NCBI GenBank assembly: GCA_030737835.1
Contig: JAUJYN010000054.1
Span: 361,757-425,756 of the forward strand
Length of the DNA: 64,000 nucleotides
Reading direction: 5' to 3'
Origin: Acorus gramineus
Lineage: Eukaryota; Streptophyta; Magnoliopsida; Acorales; Acoraceae
Notes under the pieces: model-generated
What the model was told of the DNA's origin: nothing
The model's database searches: none
Seen by the model: only the letters and a program-made list of their open reading frames with translations
Translations under genes and position numbers: made by a program
Shown here: in pieces, positions 56,288 to 64,000 of the stretch
Position numbering within the stretch: the stretch's first letter is position 1
How the letters are laid out: each line of letters starts with the position of its first letter

Positions 56288-57999
56288 TTTCCACCCTGAC
56301 GTTGATCTGTCCCTCGATTGTTGTGATGAGGATGCATCAGCTTCACCACTTTGTCTTTGAGTATTCTCCTTTTGATACCTATATTCTTCAAATATAGCTT
56401 GTAAAACTGATTTAGTTTGAGCAATATTTTTATAATCTGAACCACTATTCGGACCATTAAAACATTGATAGATACATTTAACTAAAATTTCTAAACCACT
56501 TGTTTTAAAACAAGTGTCCATAATAGTGGCTAATAAAAAAATGATGGGAATTTTTTCCCAATATTTTCAAATTTTTTACTCCATTGAATTACAAATTGGT
56601 TCAAAAGTAACTTCATTTCTATGTTGGTTAAAAACATAACAAATATAGAACCAATGGAGAAGTACATGGTTGGAAGTAGCATAATAAATTCCAAAAAAAC
56701 AAACAGTAGCATTATAAAAAACTTTGAATAAATCTCTAATCATTTCTAAGCATGCCCAATTTTCAAGACTAATTTCATCATCATAATTTTTTTGTAACAA
56801 ATGTGTATTAATAACATTTTTATAAGGAAGAGCTTCTTCAATCATCAAATAAGTAGAATTCCACCGAGATTTAACATCTGTCGGTATTTTTCTACTTCTA
56901 AAGTCTGCAATTTTACATGCTTGACAAAATTCTTGATATCTACTTGTAAAAGAAAAAATATAAATGAAACATTTTTTATACGCTCAATAAATGGTTTAAT
57001 GGCTTCTAAACCATCTTGCACAACAAAACTGAGTATATGACAACAACAGCGAGCATGTAATAATTTGGATCTTGTACATGAAGGCAAGCATTTTTCTAGA
57101 AATCTACCTAAAACATCATTAGAAGAAGCATTATCTAAAGTAATTGTAAAAAATTTCTCATAAATACACCAACTTTGAAGTTGGTTGATGATACTAGTTG
57201 CCATCGCTTATCCTATATGGGGGGAATTAAAATCAAAGAAGCAAATAATTCTTTTTTGCAATTTCCAATTTACATTAATGAAATGAACTATTATTAAAAT
57301 ATAACATAAAGGTTGGTTAAAAGTCCATAAATGAGAAGTTCAAAAAATTCTTCTAGGAATTTTACTAAGAGTTATAAGTAAATCTGATTTCTCTTCAACA
57401 TATAATTTTTCGATATATCTCTTAACTATGTTGCGAGAAATTGGTTGAAATTGAGGACCAAAAGCTTTTTGGATCCACTCTTCAAAATCAGGATGCTCAA
57501 CCGTTGAAAATTGTTGTTCAATTTTGATTATATATTTCACAGTTTCTCTTCTAGCAACAACTTGATTAAAACTATAATTTAACAATTGTCCATTCGAAGT
57601 TCTACTTAATTGTGACTGGAATTTAGATCCAACAATATTATGGATACATTCAGCAGCATGTCGAAAGTATTGTTTTACAGATCCAACAAGTTAATTGGTT
57701 GAAATTTTACTGTTTTGAAATATCCCGCATGTTTTGGAGGATCTTGAACACTTATCTTGTCGAAAGTATCCCAAGCTGCTGAAGATTTTCATTTTGGTTT
57801 GGAGGTTGCAACTTCATCTACAACAAGGGAACCACCAGATGGATTTTTACATCAACTCTTAAACCATTATTTGCAGAACTGTCAACCATTATAATTTAAA
57901 AAATATTGAATAAATAATCTAAGAAAGGAGAAGAGAGTTTCATAGAGATTGATCAAATGATTTAGCAAATAACACAAAAACTTCAACTTCAACTTGGTA

Positions 58000-58550
58000 G
58001 AGCAACTTCAGAGAGTTTGAAAGAGTTTGAGAGATGAGTGATTGAAACTTGAAAGGGTATAGGGGTATTTATAATGTTTTTGTGAATTTTGAAATTCAAA
58101 TTGCAATTAAATTTTTTATTTTAATATTTTTCGACGGCTATAATGGGATTCCCAATGTGATGGAGTTTTGCAATATTTTTTTGTTTTGATTAAAATTTAT
58201 TGGGAACCCCACACATTGGAAACCTCACCACATTGGGAATCCTATTATAGTTGTTGGAGAATATAAAAATAAAAAATCCATTTACAATTTGAATTTTCAA
58301 ATTTAATATTTGATTGGAATTTATTTGGAACACCACACATTTGAAACCTCACCATATTGGGAATCTCATTGTAGTTATTAGAGATAATCAATTTACAATT
58401 TGAATTTTGAATTTGATGTATGATTGGAATTTATTGGAACCTCACATATTGAAAATCTCACCACATTTGGAATATCCCAATATTATCGTTGGTGGAATCC
58501 ACCAAATTTCAAAACATGTGTTGAGAGGGTTTAAAAAAATAGCAGTTGGA
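58000..58550. repeat. Tandem repeat of about 120 bp in the hAT 5' region
   Basis: Three imperfect copies (about 58085-58500) share AATTTGAATTTTCAAATTT, GATTGGAATTTATTGGAAC, CCACACATTGGAAACCTCAC and ATTGGGAATC. They lie between the transposase start and the right terminus of the hAT element. Confidence 0.7.
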
Positions 58551-58756
58551 AAGGGTTTCAAAAAAACCCTTAGGGCCCATGGCAAGCCCGGGCATGTGCC
58601 TACGGACAGACTTTCCCGAGCTGAGCTTTGGGTTTTTTCCCAAGGCCCAGGCCTGGACCTATGGGAGGTTCAGGCCGAACATAGGCCCAAAATTTTTTTG
58701 GCCAGGCCCGAACCGGGTTCGGGATCACGGGCTGTTTGGTCACCCCTAGGTCAGGT

Positions 58757-59978
58757 TATAGCCCAGCCCAGCCCAGCCAACCTTTGCATCTGCCCCTATT
58801 GCGTGGGTGTGAGAAAGATGAGCAAACAAAGGGGAAGAGGGGCAAAAGTGAAAAAAAAGAAGCAAAAAGATAATCCTTCACGGATGAAAGGATATATATA
58901 AAAAAATTGTTCTCTAGTATAAATACTTAAAGAAACATAAAAGTTTAGGGGCTTAAAAAATTTAGGCAGATACCACAAAGACCCCTAATGAATTTCCAAA
59001 AAATGTTACACTCAGTCCATATTATAATCCGAAACACAGTGCACCCATATTTTCATTTTTAAAAATAATATACGTCAACCAATGACGTATGTATTTTACA
59101 AAAAGTAAAGTATATACTTTAATAAACGGAATGATATCATTTATAAAAAAAATGTAAAAAATTCTAAAAATGTATATAGGGTAGAGGGACTAATGAGACC
59201 CGACCCGACCCAATTGGTTGAATCGGTTAAATCTTCAACTGCTTTGAATTATGATTTGATTTACCCTCAAAACCCAATTGTATAAACACTGGTAAAACCT
59301 AATCAATCAACTAGCTTAACCGATGGGTTTTTGAGAACCAACTACGAGTTTATTATACTAACCAGTACTTTATTCATAGAAACTGTAATTAATTCATTGT
59401 TAAAATATAAAATCTAATAAAAATGTATATATTTTATTTAATAAAAATCATGTTATGATATTTAGGTAAAAAGCTTAAAAGTATTGAAATTTAGATTTGA
59501 TATTTATACAACGATTTCTAAATTATTTTAATGTTTTTAGAAATTTATTTATCTAATAATAATAATTAAAACTTTTGTTATATCATGATAATATCACTGT
59601 ACAAATCCAATTGACTCAATGATTGAATCAATGATCCTTAACCCGTTAATTTTTTAGATAAAAAAAACAATTATATTTTCAAAGCAAAATGTTAAACTCA
59701 GATACATTTACTAACCAAAACTCATACTACACATGTTTTCATTTTTTTTTAAATAGTAAACATTATCTAATGAGTTATATGCTTTGATAAAAAGTTTGGT
59801 TCGCTCTATTTCAAGTTGAACGAACCCATTATTAATACGTATAAGAAAATATTTAATGAGACATATGCATCGTTGAACGAGGCATATGCTTTACTAGATT
59901 TCTAACAAGGTATATAAGATTGTATTTTAAATTGTAAAAAAAAAAGTGTAACAAAACTCATTTTCAAAACATTGCTTT
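58757..59978. other. Repeat-rich AT sequence, no gene
   Basis: Contains one TTACACTCAGTCC unit at 58990-59170 and one inverted unit at 59740-59960, plus a stretch with AATTGGTTGAATCGGTTAAA phrases (59200-59350). Nothing coding is recognised. Confidence 0.5.
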
Positions 59979-60497
59979 ACCTCCTGTTTTGGGTGTAACA
60001 TATGGTTATTCGCCCTTGATAGTTATACTGGGATAGATAATATTCCATGCTGAATAGGTAAATTTTTGTTTGGTTGTTTTTTCTGTTATTCTCATTGGAA
60101 AACGTAAAATTGATTTTTTTTGTTGTATGATTTACCTTGGATAAAGTAAGGATAAGTGATAGATAAGAGATGAATAAGAGTTTATAACTTTTTAAATGAC
60201 AATTATATCCCTGCATAAATTATTTGTGTTTGGCAATAAGTATGAGAGATGTGTGTGTAATATGATAGATGTGACAGTTTTTAGAATATGTGCAGAGAGT
60301 GTTAGGTTAGATAAATTTTTTAAAATGACAGAGAACGATATTTTTCTCCATTTGATATAGATAAGCCCTGATAAATAATTCTAGCATTTTCTATGAATAG
60401 TTATCCAGTCTTATTCTAGTTTATCTAGACATAGCTATCTGGGTTACTGTAGCGAAACAAACAAAAGGTATATACGAGTTGGAGTGAAACAGTGCTC
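59979..60497 (-). mobile_element. PIF/Harbinger MITE, deletion derivative of the 11388-26538 family
   Basis: The left 250 bp follow the reverse complement of the right end of the large Harbinger element (TGATAGTTATA, GAATAGGT, TGTTTGGTTG, GTTATTCT, GGAAAACGTAAAA, GATAAG). The right 200 bp follow the reverse complement of its left end (AGATAAGCCCTGATAA, TATTCTAGTTTATC, GCTATCTGGGTT, CGAAACAAACA). TTA lies at both outer borders (59976-59978 and 60498-60500). It is 519 bp long with no gene. It ends 82 bp before the ATG of the exon at 60580, so it sits in that gene's promoter or leader. Confidence 0.8.
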
Positions 60498-60500
60498 TTA

Positions 60501-60579
60501 GTTCCCCCGTTTCCTTGAAACAGTTTTGAGTCTTTCACAGCCAGTCTCAAACGTAGTAGAAAAAGAAAGAAAGAGAGGG
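60501..60579 (+). promoter_or_regulatory. Probable 5' untranslated leader of the host exon
   Basis: CT-rich then AG-rich sequence (CCCCCGTTTCCTTG, then GAAAAAGAAAGAAAGAGAGGG) directly before the ATG is typical of plant leaders. No TATA box is obvious within it; AGGTATATACG at 60467, inside the MITE end, could serve. Confidence 0.35.
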
Positions 60580-60711
60580 ATGGGAGGAAGGAGAATGGGT
60601 GAAGTGGTATTCAAGGGATTGACGGCCTCTCTGGGCTTGGCCACCCTGTACCTCGCCGCCACCTTCTCCGTCAACGTCTACAGGGGTTTATCCTGGCACA
60701 ACTCCCAATCC
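60580..60711 (+). CDS. First exon of a probable host gene, small membrane-segment protein
   Basis: 44 codons from ATG to a GT donor (AATCC/GTATTT) give a peptide starting MGGRRMGEVVFKG, then a hydrophobic helix LTASLGLATLYLAATFSV, then NVYRGLSWHNSQS. Base composition is GC-richer and codon use is more gene-like than in all surrounding sequence, and the leader is plant-like. The helix after a short basic N-terminus could be a signal anchor or an organelle-membrane segment. A second in-frame ATG at codon 6 may be the true start. Later exons were not found with confidence; the intron would extend into 60712 and beyond. I do not recognise the family. Confidence 0.55.
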
Positions 60712-63212
60712 GTATTTCCTTCTTCTCTATCTATCTATATTTATTTATTCTTTCTTATTCTCACATACATAATCTATTCATCACTTTAGTATCCTAACTT
60801 TTTTTAAGCAATTGATTTGATGTGGCTCAAATTTTCACTTGTGACTTATTTTTAGGGTTTTGCTATTTTATCTTGATTGCCTGCCTGTTGCAAAGTAACA
60901 ATTGGTTTCTCTCACCACATTGAAATTGAATTTGATTTATAGATAACATTTGATTATATGTCATCTCTGCTCTATTTTATGATGCAGTCTCATATACCTC
61001 GTTAGCGTTCTAGCGAGGTATATACCTTGTTAAATTTTTTACACTTGCTAAAAATGGGTCTACTCAATTCAAAATGAAATGATATACACTTTTCATTAAT
61101 TCATATATCTCGTTAGACGAAGTTTGCTATTTTTAAAAAATCATAACATGTGGAGACTGTCTGGGGGACTGCATTTGAGACTGTACTTAACGTTATCCTT
61201 CAAATAGTTATTCACATCAAGGAAAGGAATATATATGATTCTCTTGAAGTACATATTATGCTCATTGTTTTTGAGGTTTTGGGAATTTTGTATCTGAATT
61301 TCCACTGTTCTTTTGTTCAAAAGTAATTGAATCATAAACAATTTCTTGATCATGTTGCAATGCAACTTACTTATCATAGTCACAGTACAGATGCATATGT
61401 CTTTAAATGGATGATGACATAACTATTGCATACTTCTATTCATGGCAGCCTCTTTCTGTCCAGCCTCGGCAGAAGATAAAATGAAAAAGAAAGAAAAAAG
61501 AAGCCAATAGCTTAACATTCTTCTTCAGTCTTCTTTCCTCTGTCACACTCTGCAGTTTGCATAATTTTTAATCATTTAAAGTCCTCACTTCCCGTTTTCC
61601 ACTTAATCGTGTATTATTTTTAGCTTTTGGTCCATCTCATAATAGGTAATTTTACATACATATCTTTTTTTTTTTTCAGTGTGTTGTATAACATTTAAAT
61701 AACTCAAAACACCAGTTCATATCAATGTTTATGTTTTTTCAATGTTTTAAATTTCTCCACCTAGGCATGCTTAGGCATCCAGATGCCTGGTCACCGCCTA
61801 GGCTTGCCTGGACACCTAGACAATTGCGTAGACAAGTCAGTCCTATGTCGAAGCCTCATGAGAAATCAATGCTTAGCTGTAGTTGCTACAACAACTATAT
61901 TGGGGTTCTTTTCCATTTTGGCTTTTGGGCCCTACATTAATTAAGCACTCTCTTCGCTCGTGTTAGAACAATTCCCAAAGTGTGGAGTAAGAGAGTGGTC
62001 ATTTGGTTTCATGGGTTTAAACCTTGTAAGCGAGGTAGTTTTCCTTGCCCACCAAATCAGCTCACACATGAGATGATAGGCCATTCTCCCGCACACCAAT
62101 TGTCATCCAGGGATTGGGTATCAATCTGTTGGGTTTGATGTCTATTTGAGATCTGATCAATATAGTAATCTCAAATTTATAAATCCAACACTAATCGATA
62201 TGATAATGCTTATTGTTATGGTATGGATGAGTGCTGCAATCCTCTAAGAGTTATCTTTCTTTTGCAAATAAGTATTGATAGGTCACCAAATCTATGCTTT
62301 CCCTAGAAAGTGTGACCTTTTCATGTACTTTTTTTTGTGTGAAGAACTATAGGATAATCTTATTAAAAGTCACCTCCGGGTAGAAGGATTTGAAGGATAT
62401 CTGAACAATTTAAAAGGAGAGGAGAAAAGAGAAAGTAAAAGAGGGGGGGGGGGAGAGAACCCCAACAATAACAATCAATACATCACCTCCTGATTCCTGA
62501 ACCACAAATACCCCATTATAGATGGAGACCTACTCCCAAGATAATAGCCACCCAATCTCTTAGAAAATATGATATCATCGCCCAAGTATTTATGTATACT
62601 CTCTTTCGTTGGAAGAGGCTTTCATTGCGAGTTAGCTAAAAGATTGCTACAATCACCACGTTTTCGTCTTTTCGGAATCATTCTCTATGTCACTGAACGA
62701 GTAATGAGACCTAAGACCAAGAGCCTCGCCCACCTTCTCCCAAATCTTTCCACTAAAGGAGCAACCGAAGGAAGATGGTCGCTTGTTACCATCTCCAAGC
62801 CACAAAGCTCAAATGGCTGATTTGGCAAGGGGATAAGTGGTGGGATAAGAGGCAATTATGGTGATAGGTGAATGAGCGGACAGTTTATCTCTGTTTGGTA
62901 TAAAAAACAACCGGGATAAATTGCGGGCAGTTATCCCAATTTTGAAACGAAAATGGGGAAATGAAAATAGGTGAATGCACACTATTAACCATATGTAAAT
63001 TGTTAATGTCTCAGTTGCTCATGGATGTTGGTTTTCTTATATATGTGTATGTGTAAAAATAAATTGTTGCTTGAATATTAAAAATGGTAACCATATATGG
63101 ATAAAAAAAACTTAAAAAAATGTTGTTATATGCTAAAAAGGCTTCGGAAACTTAATTAAAAACAAGAGGGTGAAAAAACACTTGAAGTTAATTTCTTTTT
63201 AAATATCTTTTA
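60712..63212 (+). other. Intron or intergenic sequence with repeats
   Basis: Contains one TCGTTAGATG-family unit (60960-61200), a CCTAGGC-rich patch (61755-61830), a fragment with GGTTTAAACCTTGTAAGCGAG (about 62010-62035), and a GC-richer stretch at 62340-62830 with a G8 run, possibly retroelement-derived. At 62822-62960 lies GATTTGGCAAGGGGATAAG, similar to the start of the Tourist-like MITE at 10147. None could be delimited. Confidence 0.35.
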
Positions 63213-63478
63213 GCACACGTACATCACCTCCCAAACCAAAGAGATCCCATAATTATACAAATGACCTAAATTATCAATTCTGTGTGGGGTCTCAAAATTG
63301 TAGTACAGATACTGAAAAATGCACAGATAGTCTTTATGTCACTTCTTGTACAAATGCATGCCAAGGGATAATAAGATACCCTATGGAATACAAGAACTGC
63401 AAAGTAAGATGCAAGCTGTGTCCATTCAGATACAAATATCAGCACCATGTCTCTATTTTGTGCACTAGGAAGAAATGA
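63213..63478 (+). CDS. Possible terminal exon encoding a cysteine-rich peptide
   Basis: After an acceptor-like ATCTTTTAG (ending 63213) an open frame of about 87 codons runs to TGA at 63476-63478. It encodes TRTSPPKPKRSHNYTNDLNY and then nine cysteines in about 60 residues (QFCVGSQNC, EKC, TSCTNAC, KNCKVRCKLC, ILC), ending TRKK. The spacing resembles secreted cysteine-rich plant peptides in general but no named family. There is no ATG at the start, so it would need an upstream exon, which I could not identify; it could belong to the gene starting at 60580. It could also be a chance or decayed frame. Confidence 0.3.
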
Positions 63479-64000
63479 ACCTTTCTAAATGTATCATACT
63501 GCCATTAATTATAAATAAATAAATAAAAAACCTTCATGATCATGAATATCTTCAACCATTACCTTTTTTATCTGCAGTCTAAGGGATGGTCTCTTGGACT
63601 ACTGATTATATTTAATTGTGAAGGAAGGACAGTTACTTCATTGGCATCGCCATGAGATTAGTAATTTGAAGCTGCTCTCTCTCCAACATGTATTGCCTCA
63701 AATGCCGAAAGGCAATCTAAACTTGGTCTGATGGGAAAATCCTAAACTTTAATCAACCAAGAATCTGTAGAAATTGGCTTTTGTTTTATTGTTTTTCTGA
63801 TAGTTATATTAGATTGGAACAAGTATTTGTTAAATAATTTGCTTCTAATATTTTTTTTTGAATATATTATATATAATATTGGTCATTAGTTAAATTCTAA
63901 ATAAAATCAAAGGAAACTCTTGTGTGGATCTACTATTATGGTGAATGATAGTGAATGATATCAATATTTAGAGCATCTTGGATGGTTTATCTTTAAAATG
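63479..64000. other. AT-rich sequence to window end
   Basis: Contains an AAATAAATAAATAAA run near 63513. No gene is recognised. Confidence 0.4.

Larger units (their letters stand above)
43153..57889 (-). pseudogene. hAT transposase (RICESLEEPER/BED type), decayed and split by insertions
   Basis: The minus-strand gene begins near an ATG at 57889. 57585-57340 encodes VKYIIKIEQQFSTVEHPDF; 57204-56845 encodes the RNase H-like part with FFTITLDNASSNDVLGRFL and ARCCCHILSFVVQDGL, typical of plant hAT transposases; 56848-56576 and 56521-56288 continue it. A solo LTR then intervenes. 53332-53095 encodes the start of the C-terminal dimerisation domain (FPVLSAMARDLFTVLSSQVA, AFSFENRVLD). After the MULE, 43297-43153 gives the end of that domain (VEQCVCLQDW...) and a stop. 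Several stops and frame shifts in the main part show that it is inactive. The BED zinc finger is not clearly preserved. Confidence 0.8.
42601..58748 (-). mobile_element. hAT transposon (about 3.4 kb native) holding a MULE and a solo LTR
   Basis: The left end is TAAGGGTGGC and the right end GGTCACCCCTA, which are inverted; the 8-bp flanks GGTCGGGC (42593-42600) and GGTCAGGT (58749-58756) agree at six of eight positions, with two transition differences. Both subterminal zones are rich in GGCCC/GGGCC. Transposase pieces lie on the minus strand in the right order on either side of each insertion. Subtracting the MULE (43307-53085) and the solo LTR (53333-56287) with their target copies leaves about 3.4 kb, a normal hAT size. 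The element is decayed and older than its passengers. Confidence 0.8.

Overview
This is nuclear DNA of a flowering plant, from a gene-poor, transposon-dense region. The evidence is plant-type transposases (PIF/Harbinger, MULE with FAR1 domain, hAT of the RICESLEEPER type), GT-AG introns, MITEs, Helitron-like ends, very long solo LTRs, and a fragment of chloroplast 23S rRNA. No complete ordinary host gene is visible. One credible first exon (60580-60711) and one possible cysteine-rich last exon (63213-63478) lie at the right end. The species cannot be named from the sequence.

Layout. 1-1324 is the 3' part of a long LTR, followed by a diverged reverse-oriented relative. 1.8-11.4 kb holds small DNA elements (a TIR element full of AGATACA palindromes, a MITE with 9-bp target duplication, a CACTA-like end, a Tourist-like MITE) and a second LTR family, including an inverted LTR pair flanked by one target duplication. 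11388-26538 is a PIF/Harbinger transposon (about 8.4 kb without its insertions) with three open genes: a Myb/SANT-like protein, the DDE transposase, and an unusual third gene encoding an RNase H1-N/viroplasmin-type domain with a C-terminal membrane anchor. Two solo LTRs lie in it, one in the 5' leader and one in the first transposase intron. 26.5-42.6 kb is a mosaic of Helitron-like copies, a SINE-like element, the plastid rRNA fragment, another solo LTR, a LINE remnant, a second TIR element and degenerate dispersed repeats. 42601-58748 is a nested set: an hAT element holds a MULE (43307-53085, perfect 9-bp duplication) that carries a MULE transposase and an OTU-protease domain; a solo LTR (46631-49971) sits inside the OTU region, and another solo LTR (53333-56287) sits in the hAT transposase. 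58.7-64 kb has dispersed repeats, a MITE that is a deletion derivative of the 11.4-26.5 kb Harbinger family, and the host exon just downstream of it.

Unifying theme. One LTR family with 3.0-3.5 kb LTRs is present as five complete solo LTRs with perfect 5-bp target duplications (GGGCC, CTTAT, ATATA, CTGGC, TTTCC) plus one partial copy. Four of the five landed inside other transposons. The LTRs share an unusual internal architecture: a TATA box, a GC-rich intron-like block, a 36-37 nt candidate mini-exon, a hairpin with compensatory base changes, and G-quadruplex-forming tandem repeats. No internal gag-pol region of this family is present, so these are non-coding fossils.
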